DNA from: Anaeramoeba flamelloides
Taxonomy: Eukaryota; Metamonada; Anaeramoebidae
Assembly (NCBI GenBank): GCA_027625915.1
Contig: JANTQA010000012.1
Span: 4,300,501 to 4,364,500, forward strand
DNA length: 64,000 nucleotides
Direction of reading: 5' to 3'
The notes beneath the pieces were generated by a model. The model was not told where the DNA came from. It worked only from the letters and a program-made list of their open reading frames with translations, and searched no databases. Shown piece by piece: positions 48,340 through 59,804 of this stretch (position 1 is its first letter; every line of letters starts with the position of its first letter). The translations under genes and the position numbers were made by a program.

Positions 48340-48378
<39 letters not shown>

Positions 48379-50209
48379 ATTTATTATTTCGTATGAGTTA
48401 CAATTTTTTTAAATTAGGTTTAGGAAGCAAATCAAAAAAACATTTGGCTAGAAAAATCGATTTTGAAAAAAAAAAAAATGGGTACCTTTAACTGAAAAAA
48501 AGTTTATTTTACGGTTAATTAGAAAAAATGTGGATTTCTCATCATTTAGACAGATATTGAGTATATTTAAATACTTATATTTCTTATACTGTAAATTTTT
48601 TTTTTTTTTTTTTTTTTTCAAAATTCTAAAATTTGAAAGAAGAAAATGAAAATTTTATTCTATAATTTTAATATAAAATTAATAAACTTAATAATATTTT
48701 ACATACCCTAATGATATCCAAATTGACTTAAGATATAGACTTTTAATTGTTTTAAAAAACAACTAACTGATAAATTTAATTTGTTAAAAAGTTTTTTTTT
48801 GAATTCTAAATACGGGAAAAATGACAATTTTCACTAATATTTTCTCTAATTTGAGTTTTAAAAGTAAATTTGAATGTTTTAAAGAGTTTTTTTCAAAAAT
48901 TTGTTTTTTTAACTTTTGGGGGTAGTACTTTATCAAATTAACAAAGAAAATTTAAATTAACTTTTCAAATAAACTCTTTTCTATAAAAAAAAAATGTTTA
49001 AGTAAATATTTTAATGTTTTGACTATTTGGTACAAATTATAAGGATTTATTGTTCAATAAATATATTAAAATCCCCAAAAAATTTTATATTTATTGAATA
49101 TTTATCAGGAAAAATTATTTTTCTCAAATATAAATATAAAGTAATAATTCTAAAAAAAAAAAAAAAAAAGATATTCAAAGCAAACGAAACTGAAAAAGAA
49201 AAACAATAATTGAAAATTTTATATTAAACACTATAATGCTGCAAAAATATTGAACTAACATATATTATGCTTTATTGATACCATATAACAAGATAGGAAG
49301 GTTTACCTCTTAAAGTATAAGTGCATTTCTTAGGAGTGATTTGTTTTGTATTATATCTGTTAAAAATGTTAATTCTGGACATAAAAGGGTTTAGTGATTG
49401 ACTGTTAAGAAAAAAATTGATAATGTTGATTTTTTCGTTGTATTGGCTTAAATGTTTAAGTTGGTTTCAATTAAATGAGTTCCATAATTAATAGATCTTA
49501 AATCAAAATAATCCTTGATTATCTTGTTATTATTTTTTATATTTTTTTTTCAAAAAAATTTTACACATTATCAATTATACGATAAATATGATTAACATTA
49601 TCATAAATTGTTGTTTTTTAATTTTCATTTTCTGAAAAATTTAATTTTTTGAAAAAAAAAAGCCTAGTTTGAAAAAAACTTTTTTTTATTTTCATTTTTT
49701 ATTTGAACTTTTCATCATTTGCTCTGGTTCATCTACATGTTTATTAGATGTTAAATAGTTGATAGGTCGTGATATTTTTAAAATTGGTTTCTACCTAATT
49801 TTTTCCACAATTCGAACAAATAGTGCAAGGAATGGCAACAACAGTGGTGACTATTTAGGAGGTTACTAATTTCAATAACCTATATACACTTTTTGAATAA
49901 GAAATTGTGTAGAATTTAGAATTTCAACTGAATAAAGAGATTATAAAATTTTTTTACTGTTTTCTTTTTACGATTATCAGCATATAGTTTTTTTTTATCA
50001 AAAAGAAAATTTAATTCCTAAGTTATAAATGAATCATGACAAAAGGTGTTTAAAGGGATGAAAAAAAGTACTAACTACTTAATTGAACTTTTTTGACACC
50101 TTTATTAGAAACGTATTTAGTCAGATTTTTGAAAACAGCATTAATTTTGAAAGCAATGTTTTAATGATTCACACAAATATTATTCTTCATAATTCTTAAA
50201 AAATTTTTT

Positions 50210-51105
50210 CAAAAATAATTTTAAACTTTTGCAAATTTTACACTTTTTAATTACTTCGATTAGAATAAACAAATATGGTTAATAAAAGATCTTTGATCAA
50301 AAAATAATTTCCAAGGTATTTTACAATTTAAGTCGGAAAATCCAATTTTCCAGGTTTTATTAATATTTTTTTTTTAAATTTAATAGTAAAAAATTTGAAA
50401 AATTTTTTGCTTCTAGATAAGACGTCATTTTATAATATATTGTAAAACTATTTTAAATCCGATAAATGTCTTTCAAATAGGGAACCATTTATTTGGACTA
50501 TTAAAGAATTATTAATTCTTTTAAATTAGAATTTTTTTTTTTTTTTAATTTGAGTAATAAAAAGAAAATTTCAAAATTTTTTTTTAATTTCTAACATTAA
50601 AAAAAAAAATTAACGACACTCTACGGCACTCTTCGGCAATTGGAGACACTTTATGGACAATTTGGTTTGTTTCAAGAATTTAACAGAATTTAGTAAAACC
50701 TATAGATTTTACGTTACTTCTTTGAACTCTGGAAAATCTATGACACAACATATTTATCATTAGTTATTTTTTTTCCATGATTGAGTTTTTTTAGATGATA
50801 GTAGTGTTTTCAAAACTATTAGCTATTATCTATTCAAAAAAATATCCTAAAGTTGAGTTTAAAGAAAATTCATTGTAACATCCATTTAAAAATTTTTACC
50901 CCAAAATAGAACTGTTTTTCTAGACTAGAGACCTATAAAAACCGTGGTTATATTAAAAACAATAAATACAACAGCCTCAAGAATTTTAAGAACTGGAATG
51001 TTGATTACGTTTTGAATAAACTCAATAAACAAGGATGAAAGGATAATTGAAGTTGTAGTTTTGTCTAACTTTTTTTTTTTCAATTTTATTTTTTCATACT
51101 AGTGT
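50210..51105 (+). repeat. Dispersed repeat R7, copy 2
   Basis: Collinear with 37400-38190; longer in the middle, where it carries ACGACACTCTACGGCACTC. Ends at TTTTTTCATACTAGTG. No coding potential recognised. Confidence 0.65.
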
Positions 51106-51358
51106 AGTGAAGTGTTCAGCAAAAAGAGTAATAGATTTTTTTTTTATTATTGAATTCCAATGATTTTGCATTGTTGAATCAATTTTTTTTTATTTCTTTT
51201 AAATCAAAAAAGGTTTAATAACCACTTCCAAAAATGAAAGGATTTAGTTTTTCATATTCTGAAAAGAGGGAAATTTAAAATTAACAAATAGTTCATTGAT
51301 CTTGAAATTAAGAAATTCCTGGAGACAAAATAGAGATTTGTTGTCCACGAAGAAAATA

Positions 51359-52318
51359 TTAATTCATTTTTGTATTGTTGAAATCAAATTGGATAGTTGA
51401 CAATTCATTCTCAGTTGAAGATCTTTTTTTAATATTTTTTTTCATTCTTCTAGGTTTTTTTTTGACTAAATTTTGCCCATACAAATATAATTTTCTGTCT
51501 TTTCCTTTTTCTTCTTCTTTTTGGTTTTCTTTTTTTTTGTCTTCCTCTTCTTTTGCTTTTTCAATTTCCTTTTCCTTTGTCTCTTTGTCTCTTTTTTCTT
51601 TTTCTTTTTCTTTATCATTTTCTTTTTCTTCAACATTTTTCATTTTTTCAATTTCCTTTTCACTTGTTTCTAATTCTTTTTCTTCTTCATTTTCATTTTG
51701 TTTTTTTGTGATTTCTTCTTTATCTTTTTCTTTATCTTTGTCTTTTTCTACTTCTTCATCATTTTTCTTCAGAATTTCTTGAAAGTCTATTCCAAAAAGC
51801 TCTTTAACTTGTTTTAGCGTTTCATTTGAAAAAATTTTTTCACCAACTACAACTGCCTTTTCTAAATCAACAGCAAACCTTGGTACATAACCTTTTTTTC
51901 CATTAAGAACCCCAAAAAACCAATATTTTTCATCAGTGGTGGAAGGATCAAGATAGATTTTTTCACCAGTTTTAAACGACAAACATTGTGTGTTTCTAGG
52001 GTAGTAATTGTCATTTGCAATCGCAATGACTTGCTAAAAAAGAATAAATTAATAAAAAAATTTGTTTTGTAATTTGCCGTTTGCAAAATAAAAAAAGAAA
52101 AGTCATACCAATCTTGGAAATACTGGGTACGAAACAAAGAAGAGTGGACAAGTTCCGTTTGTTTGATCCAACTTTTGAAAAGTTAATTTTCCTTTTTCAA
52201 TTTTTTGTATATTAAAAAGAACTTCTCCATCTTCAAAATCAACATTACCACCTTTAGCAGAATTGTAACTCTCTGTCGCAATTCCGATCATAAGGGTAGA
52301 AAAGAAAATAAAAACCAA
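51359..52318 (-). CDS. Luminal or secreted SH3 protein, MIA/TANGO1-like
   Basis: Two exons (52318-52109 and 52033-51359) joined in phase 0 by a 75-bp GTATGA...TAG intron. Exon 1 opens with a hydrophobic stretch (FIFFSTLMIGIA) like a signal peptide, followed by TESYNSA and CPLFFVSYPVFPRL. Exon 2 completes an SH3 fold: QVIAIANDNYY, CLSFKTGEKIYL, EKYWFFGVLNGKKGYVPRFA. The SF.(T/K)G..IY....W.G...GY.P order and the flanking Cys pair fit the extracellular/ER-luminal SH3 of MIA and TANGO1, the ER-exit cargo receptor. A long Lys/Glu coiled tail follows; I see no membrane helix or KDEL. The 5' end is unresolved: the open frame runs upstream of 52318, the only ATG (52291) would remove the signal peptide, and an upstream exon is likely. 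Confidence 0.7.
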
Positions 52319-52727
52319 TTTTACAAAGATTAAAAAAATAAAAAATTGTGTTTTGATATGAAGGGTTTCAATTCAATTTATTTTTTTAAGGTTGTTAAAT
52401 AATAACTAAAGGAAACAAAAATGTGAAAAACTGCCAGTAAATTCCTGAAGTATGAAAACAATAAGAATAATGTTCAAATTTTAAACTCAAAAATCAATTA
52501 TTTGAATCTTAATTTTATCAAAAGAGCGATCAAAAAAACATGTGTCAGAGAATAAAACTTGTGTTTCAAAAAAAATACTATACTTTTACTTGTTTCAATA
52601 CAGTACCTAATCTGTTATACTTATAACACTGAAGGGTAAATCAATTTTGAGTGTTAAAAAAGTTTTATTTTGGTGAAAATTTTTATTTCTTAATTGAATT
52701 GGATAAAACAATTTTGGAATTTTTCCA

Positions 52728-53286
52728 AATATCATTCCAAAAATTCGATAATACTCAAAATCAAAAATAGGTCAAAAAAAAACTCAATTTATAATATTTT
52801 TCCAAAATATAATATATGACCACATTTAAGTAACAAGGTATTTATGTTTTAATAAGTCAACATTTTTATCCACATCAAACAAAAAAAAAAAATAATATCT
52901 GTATTCAAAATGATAAAATAAGGTGAATAAAAAAAAAATTGTATTGGTAAATTTGTTGAAATTTCACCAACAATTGTTGATTCGATCAAATGATTAGATA
53001 AAATCAATTAATTGTATGTAATTTTTCTATTTAACAAACTTAACCCAGAGATTCTATTCACATTTGAAAAAAAAAAATCCAGATCTAAGGAAACAGATTA
53101 TTTAACTGGATAAGAAATAAAAAACGAAAGCAATTATATAACTAGAAAAAAGTAAAAGAAAACAAAACAAAATATACAAAAAATGAAATAGTTTGTAAAA
53201 AAAAATTATTTCCAAATTGATATAAATATGGTGTTTGGTTATTCTTTCAACTGATTAAACTGTGTCAAAATTTTTGGAATTTAGTT
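52728..53286 (-). mobile_element. Family 3 TIR element, copy 1
   Basis: Right end (minus-strand left) AACTAAATTCCAAAAATTTT with TA at 53287-53288; the opposite end is decayed near 52728. Collinear in reverse with 56559-57087, sharing CAACAATTGTTGGTGAAATT and TTTCATTTTTTGT. Both copies translate to related strings (KNFPDLTKQI against KKNPDLRKQI), hinting at an old coding region. Confidence 0.65.
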
Positions 53287-53429
53287 TATTTTAATAGACT
53301 TTATTGTTTAATATAAGAATTATCATGAAAGTATCTCTATTTATTGAGAAAAATATTTATTGGATTCTTAATTTTTAAAAAATTTTTCTTTTTTAAAGTT
53401 AGAAATTTAAGAAAGCAAAATCATATCTA

Positions 53430-53546
53430 AACTCTATCACAGTCAAAGGGGGACAGTGTTTTTTTTTCAAATATCAATTATTTTATATGGTAGATATTTG
53501 AAGAACAAATAAGAAATAAAGAGAATAATACACATCAAAGAATTGT

Positions 53547-53582
<36 letters not shown>

Positions 53583-54149
53583 GAAAGAAAACTAATTAAT
53601 CAATAAATTTTCTTAAAAATTGAAAAACTCATTTTATTAGGGCCCTATTGGGAAAAACAACACTGTTCATTTTGAACTTCTACTGGTATTTGAATAATAA
53701 CCAGGAAACAATTTCCACTTCATTTTCCTTACTTTTCTTTTACAAATAAAGTCACCAAACGAAGTGTGTTGGTATTTCTGATATCTATTTGAAAAAGGAA
53801 ATGAAAATGAAGTGAAAATTTTTCACATTTATTAAACAAATATCAAGATCAAAGATCTTCATAGAATTCCAATGTAATCAATATGATTTCTCAACATTTT
53901 TTACATGGTTTCAATGACATTATAATAACAAGTTTTGACCAAGTGACTATTGATCTTGCAATAAAAAATTTTTTGCAAATGAATGACGTTTTTAAAAAAA
54001 AAATCGAAAAAAAAAAAACAAAAATCTGTAAAAATGATTTCAATTTTGAAAATTTTCAAAATAATATTTTTCCTCTAATATCTATGCAAACCCTTTAAAT
54101 ATATGTGTTTCATTCATTACAACTGGGCCCCTTTGACTGGAAAATAATT
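53430..54149 (-). mobile_element. Family 1 TIR element, copy E
   Basis: Left end AACTCTATCACAGTCAAAGG after TA; right end CCCCTTTGACTGG...AATT before TA (54150-54151). About 720 bp, the closest relative of copy A along its whole length. Contains an internal TA microsatellite (about 53549-53580) absent from copy A. The minus strand reads CKINSHLVKTCY near 53930-53965. Confidence 0.8.
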
Positions 54150-54604
54150 TACTTATTTTTTTCTAAATAAATCAAAATATTTGCTTATGAATCCAAAATA
54201 TAAAATTATTAGTGGCATATTGGAAAAAAAAACATAGTTTCTTTTTAAATTTCAATTCAAGTTATAAAAAAACATTAATATATATATATATATATATATA
54301 TATAAGATTTCTCTACAACAATTCACACTGTTTCAATAACATTTAAACAACAAGTTTTTGGTTAGTCTATATAAGTTTTTACATAAAATACAAAGGCAAA
54401 ACAATTTTTTTAAAAAAAAATCTACATAAAAATGCAAAATGGGAAAAAATGGGTTTAATTTAGAAATTAAAAAAATTAAATCCTTTTCTTTCAATATCTA
54501 TTAAAATTTTTCAATAAATATAAATTTTAACATGTAAATTGGTCGACTTGATTGGAAAAACTTTATAATTTATTTTGTAATAATAATTTATTATTTATTG
54601 ATTA

Positions 54605-54801
54605 CAGTCAGTTTCACTTTTAAGGCACAAACTTACAACGAAATTTTTTGCACAAAAAAAAAATCAAATTAAAGCACAAAATTCAGTTTCTAGTAAAAAT
54701 AAATTGTAAAACAAAAAAATCCAAATTTTGTGCCTTAATGTGACGTTTTTTTGTGCCTTAAATTTCCTTGAAAGTTTGTGCCTTAAAAGTGAAACTGACT
54801 G
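54605..54801. mobile_element. Family 4 MITE
   Basis: Starts CAGTCAGTTTCACTTTTAAG, ends AAAAGTGAAACTGACTG; TA at 54603-54604 and 54802-54803; 197 bp and near-palindromic. The best-preserved copy of the family. Confidence 0.88.
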
Positions 54802-55114
54802 TAATAGAATTTATTCAATTTGTAAATCTTGAGATATTATAATTAGGATATTCAGAATTATTTATTGGGTTTTCTTTTTGTCTTAAAAGGTTAAAATTTT
54901 AGAAATATTTCTCTTCTATCAGAATAAATATTGCGGTTTACCCTATTAATTTAACAAGTATGTCGATAATTGAAAGTAATTTATTAATATTAGATTTTTG
55001 CGAATTATACGTATTTTTCATTAAATACCTGGTTAAATATATTTGATTCTTATTTTTTGGTAATAAAAATGATTGAAAACACAAAAAATAATATTTGAAT
55101 AAAAAAAACATTTG

Positions 55115-55308
55115 CAGCCAGTTCCACTTTTAAGGCACAAACTGCAACAAAATTTAATGCTCAAAAAAATTCTCAAATTGAGGCACAAAATTTGAATTCG
55201 AATAAAATAATTTATAAAATACAAAATTCATAATTTTTGCCTTAATTTGAAATTTTTTTGTATCTTAAATTTCGTTGAAAGTTTGTGTCTCAAAAGTGGA
55301 ACTGACTC
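55115..55308. mobile_element. Family 4 MITE
   Basis: Starts CAGCCAGTTCCACTTTTAAG, ends AAAAGTGGAACTGACTC; TA present on the right (55309-55310), lost on the left; 194 bp. Confidence 0.8.
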
Positions 55309-55987
55309 TATTAAATTTTTATTCAATCTGGTAAACAATTTTAATTTTAACAAATTTTATTATTTTTTTTTATTTATTTTCATTTCATTTTTCCAAGGTC
55401 CGAATTATTTACCTACACTTGAAACGAAAATCAAAATGATACCTGATACTAATTAAAATTTAAATTCTTTTTAAAAGAAAAGAATAAAGAAATTCATATG
55501 TACGTTCAAATCTTTGATCTAGATATAAATTTGAAGAAAATTTCGAAAAATTAAGCAATTATTTTTTTTGTAGTACTCATTCCAAAATTTTGGATATATT
55601 TTATTTAATATTTTTATTTAATTTTTGTTTTTCGTCTAAGCACATAATAAATAATTATTGTATCTATCATTGTTTAGAAAGAAAAAATTTAGTATTTCTC
55701 ATATTTTTTTTTTCAAAATTGAATTTTGGGTATTAAAAACTTTGAATTTGGGTTAATGTAACATTTTTTTAATATTCTAATTTCAATTTTGTATCAATAA
55801 TTATTTACAAAAAAAAAAACCAAGATTGATTACTGTGGTTTTCTTCATATAAAAATAGATGTATTTTTAAGATAAAAATAATTTATAAAAATTTATCTAT
55901 TACTTTTATTATGTATTTTTTTTTTGTAAAAAGGGGAATTTTTTTGTGACATTTCCAAATTTCGAAAAAAAAAAATGTAAAAGATAA

Positions 55988-56182
55988 AATTAGTTCCACT
56001 TTTAAGACACAAACTTCAACGAAATCTAAGGTACAATAAAAATCTCAAATTAATGCACAAATTTTGGATTCTAGTAAAATAAATTGTAAAAAAAAAAAAA
56101 TCCAAATTTTGTGCCTTAATGTGACGTTTTTTTGTGCCTTGGATTTCGTTGAAAGTTTGTAACTTAAAAGTGGAAATGACTG
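55988..56182. mobile_element. Family 4 MITE
   Basis: Starts near AATTAGTTCCACTTTTAAG, ends AAAAGTGGAAATGACTG with TA at 56183-56184; left terminus eroded. Confidence 0.75.
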
Positions 56183-56558
56183 TATTTTATAGCTTCAAAG
56201 TTGAAATATTGATATTTTATCCTTTAAAATAGTTTTTAGATAAGTATATGTACTAAAATTCTGTTTTTTTTTATAATTACATTCATCTTTTTATTATTGA
56301 AGAGATCAAAAAATATATTATATTTGAAAAAATTATTTTTTAGAGACATTCAAACTATCAAAAACTAAAAGAATTGAACACCAGTAAACAACTACTTTTA
56401 TTTTAAACCTTTCCCTAATAAAAGCTAAAACTTTCCTCAGAAATCTATTAAAGGCAATAAAAATAATTCCAGTGGTAAAAAATGCCTATGATGTGGGTAT
56501 ACAATTCATGTTTCAAATATCAACAAGTACTTATACTTCTTCTTATCCAAAGGTAATA

Positions 56559-57087
56559 AACTAGATTACAAAAATTTGGACACAGTTTAAATAGTTGAAA
56601 GAGCACCATTACTGTACTTTAAATTCAAATTGGAAAGAATTTTGATTAACAAACAATTTCATTTTTTGTCTTTTTTGTTTTGTTTTCATTTCCTTTTTTC
56701 CAGTTAGGTTAATCTGTTTAGTTAGATCGGGAAAATTTTTTTCAATGGTTGATAGAAGGTTAGTGTTGAGTTTGTTAAATTGAAAAATAACATACAATTG
56801 GTAGATGGTATCTTATCATTTGATCGATCAACAATTGTTGGTGAAATTTCAACAAATTTAGCAATACATTTATTGTTCAGCTCGTTTCATTATTTTGGAC
56901 ACACCTGTTTTTATTTTTGAGTTTTAAATTTTTTTCTTTTATTTGGATGAAAATGATTACTTATAAAAACATTAAAACCTTGTAACTTAAATGTATTTTT
57001 ATATTATGTTTGGGAAAATACAATAAATTGGGTTTTTTTTTTGCATATTTTTGATTTTGGGGGTGTCCAAATTTTTGGAACGGGGTT
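56559..57087 (+). mobile_element. Family 3 TIR element, copy 2
   Basis: Starts AACTAGATTACAAAAATTTG, then GACACAG; ends GTCCAAATTTTTGGAACGGG, then GTT; TA at 56557-56558 and 57088-57089; 529 bp. A second end-like sequence (CGTTTCATTATTTTGGACAC) at about 56886-56905 suggests a shorter derivative sharing the right end. Confidence 0.75.
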
Positions 57088-57213
57088 TATTTAATTCATT
57101 CTATAGTGTAACTATAACCCAATTAGATTTAAAGTACAAACTTTGAAATTTTTTTAAAAAAATTATAATATGAAGTGTATTTACTTTTTTAAAAACGTTT
57201 TTACAATCAGCTC

Positions 57214-57399
57214 TACGTTTAAGACACAAATTTTAAAGGAAATTTAAGGCACAAAAAAATCTCAAATTAATGAACAAAATTTGTAATTTCCATTTTTACA
57301 ATTTATTTTCCTAGAATTTAAATTTTGTGCTTTGATTTGAGATTTTTTTTGTACCTTAAATTTTGTTGAAAGTTTGTGCCTTAAAAGTGAAACTGACTG
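57214..57399. mobile_element. Family 4 MITE
   Basis: Starts CAATCAGCTCTACGTTTAAG, ends AAAAGTGAAACTGACTG; TA at 57212-57213 and 57400-57401; 186 bp. Confidence 0.82.
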
Positions 57400-57749
57400 T
57401 ATTTATTATTCCAAATTTTTTATTATACAAATTTATTGTCTTTTAAAATTTAGAAAATTGCAAATAAGAGTAATAAAAAATCCTCCATAAAATAAAAAAA
57501 AAAAAATATTGTTTTTTTTGAGGATAAAAAGTCACTCCGATAATATACCCTATTTTTTCAAAAAAATTTTGTTTTTGCTCTTTCATTTTTTAGAATTTCT
57601 TTTTTTAATATTGGTATTTGAATAAGTAATGGGTAATATTTTTAACCTCAAGATCAATTTGAATCACAAATTACAACCCACTTATTTAAGAATCTCATTA
57701 TATAATGGAGCAATATTGAAATTGAAGTTAGAATTTTTTCCCATTTAGA

Positions 57750-58010
57750 ATTTAAATACCAGTAGTAAAACTTTCAGAAGCCAATAATATATTTACTTGT
57801 ATTTGAATTATGAATGTGAAGAAATTTTCAATTCCTTTTCCAGACTTTTCTTTTATAAATAGAGTTTTCAAAAAAGTGGGTTGCTACTTCTGTTTCTATT
57901 TTTAAAAGGACATAGAAAATGAAATAAGAATTTTTCCCCATTTATAATTCAAATACCAGTATTGATTGTTTTTTTTTTTGATTTCTTTGATCAACGAATT
58001 TATAAGCTTT
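57750..58010. repeat. Fragment of a family 1 element
   Basis: Resembles the interior of copies A and E: ACTTTTCTTTTATAAATAGAG, AATACCAGTA and TGAAATAAGAATTTTTCC-like blocks in the same order. Ends not preserved. Confidence 0.45.
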
Positions 58011-58564
58011 CTTTAAGATAAAAGTAACACTTTTCTAAATTTTAAAAAAAAGTACTTTAACAGGAATGCGGGGTTATTGGAATTTCACTACAAAAGTATT
58101 TTCATTTAATTTCGGTTCTCTCTCTTTTAAAGGGTAACCATCTTTTTTAACACATCTAAATTCATATATAACTTTGAAAAAACATTTAAATTCTCATACA
58201 TAATTTAAGCTTTGAATTTTAATTGAAAAGAGAAAATGTCTGTATTTGTTCACTGAAACAGTTTGGTACCTAAACTTAGAACTTTGTGTTTCTTGTTTGT
58301 AAAAATTAGATAATTATTTGATAACTATTAAAAGTTCGTAATATATAAAAAATTTGATTATTTTAAAACTTTTAGTGAATCAAAGCAAAATTGAACATTT
58401 AACAAATCTTCTTCAACAAAATTTGAAAAGAACAACCCAAGAAACTGATTTTTAATAAGTAGAACTCAACAGATTCTATTTGATAGATTCTACAGATTTT
58501 TTTGAAATTAGCAATTGTAAAAAATATATTTGCTAGATCATTTTTTTAATATTTTCTTATCAAA

Positions 58565-59182
58565 ATGAATTATCGTAATTCGATCAAAGATTACTTATCA
58601 CGTCCAAGGCCAACATGGGAAGAATTAGAAGAAGCAAAATCTGGAAAGTTTGGAAAGCATGCTCTTGATAAATGGGACGAGATGGGTACAGAAGAATATC
58701 GAAAATTGTTAATCAAAGATCGTAAAAAAAAAATGAAAAAGAGCAAACGAAGAAGGAAAAAACGGAAGGAGAAAGAACAAAAAAAAAAAAAAAAAGAAGA
58801 AAGAAGAGAACGAAAAAGAAAAGAAAAAGAAAATTCAAGCACAAGCACAAAAGGAACAGTTTTAAATATACCAATTTCAAAAGAACAAGCAAACAAAAAT
58901 GAAACAGACGATCTTAACCGTAAAAGAAAAAAAGATCAGTCAGAAGATCAAAATGAAAAAAAAAAGAATAAAACCGATAAAAACAAAAGTGAAAAAAGAA
59001 AAAGAAAAAAGAAAGACAAAAAGAAAAATCATAAAAGAAGCTCTAAAAAAAGAAAAGAAAAGAAAGAAAAACAACCAAAGAAAAAGCACAAGACAAAGCA
59101 GTCTCAGCCTGTGCGTCTTTCTGAATTTTTCAAAGAATCTGATTCGGAGCCAGATTCTGATTCTTATTCTTCAGAATTATAA
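58565..59182 (+). CDS. FAM133-like lysine-rich protein
   Basis: Single-exon 205-aa protein from the ATG at 58565. The N-terminal 50 residues match the FAM133 signature: [19 protein letters not shown], then [11 protein letters not shown] and a short YRKLLIKDR helix. Animal FAM133 has [20 protein letters not shown], then KALAEFEEKM and a KS(R/K)EKLL helix. The rest is almost pure Lys/Arg/Glu, ending in an acidic-serine patch ([10 protein letters not shown]). FAM133 proteins have no assigned biochemical role; a nuclear or nucleolar location is likely from the basic tail. Animal members also have a short N-terminal RW-containing segment that is missing here. No intron is needed. Confidence 0.8.
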   Translation: [205 protein letters not shown]

Positions 59183-59378
59183 GCTCGAAATTGTTACATA
59201 ACAAATAAATAAATACAATAATTCAACCATAATTTACCTTTTTAATCTTTTGAAACCACTCAAAGAATATTTGATGTAATTCCAAGAACGTGATTAAAAT
59301 TTTTTTTTTAAAAACTGTTTGAATTGAATTGTTCTAATTCTTCTTGAGAACAGTTTTTGGGCTACTTTTTAAAACTTT

Positions 59379-59576
59379 TTGGTTTTACTTTTGAGCATTG
59401 GTGTTAATGAAATTGAAAAAATGATAAGAAAAGACAAATCTATTCAAACCAATTTAAAAAAAAAAAAATTAACAGCTGATCATCTCTTTTCAATTCGGAA
59501 ATCTGACTTTCATTTAGGATTCTTGGTTCACCCAAAATATACCAATGTGTACAATAGAAAAGTGCCAAATAAATAA
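59379..59576 (+). other. Coding-like open frame without ATG, unidentified
   Basis: From about 59405 the frame reads NEIEKMIRKDKSIQTNL, then LTADHLFSIRKSDFHLGFLV and HPKYTNVYNRKVPNK before TAA. Composition is protein-like and less AT-rich than the surroundings. There is no ATG start; an AG-preceded start near 59396 could make it a terminal exon, but no upstream exon was found. No family recognised. Confidence 0.25.
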
Positions 59577-59804
59577 ATAGAGATCACAAATCTCGATTTA
59601 TTTCTTTGAAAGTCATTCATTTACAAAAAAGGAAAAAAATAATAATTTTCTTTAAGGGAGAAACTACATTTTACCAATTTTGAGTTCCAGAGTTGATGCG
59701 AAATTGAATGATTCAAATCATTTCTTTAACCAAATACATCCAATAATTTTATAAATATGACTGTGCCAGATTTAATAGTATAATATATTTACATACCACT
59801 AGTA

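Larger units (their letters stand above)
41729..51358. other. Gene-free 9.6-kb region made of stacked transposons
   Basis: Contains the stack at 43017-48375 (two copies of a 1.65-kb element, one interrupted, then a family 2 element) and repeat R7 copy 2 (about 50210-51105). The first 1.2 kb after the BRCT gene are T-rich tracts. Between 48.4 and 50.2 kb I see only AT-rich DNA, with a possible lone TIR end (ACCTTTAACTG) near 48485. Confidence 0.65.
52319..58564. other. Gene-free 6.2-kb region packed with MITEs
   Basis: Family 3 copies (52728-53286 and 56559-57087), family 1 copy E (53430-54149), four family 4 MITEs (54605-57399) and a family 1 fragment (about 57750-58010). TA tracts lie at about 53549-53580 and 54281-54304. 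The 550 bp before the FAM133-like gene show no recognised elements. Confidence 0.65.

Noticed and set aside
52291-52318. ATG at 52291 as start of the SH3 protein.
   Set aside because: It would cut off the hydrophobic leader, and the frame stays open upstream; an unseen upstream exon is more likely.
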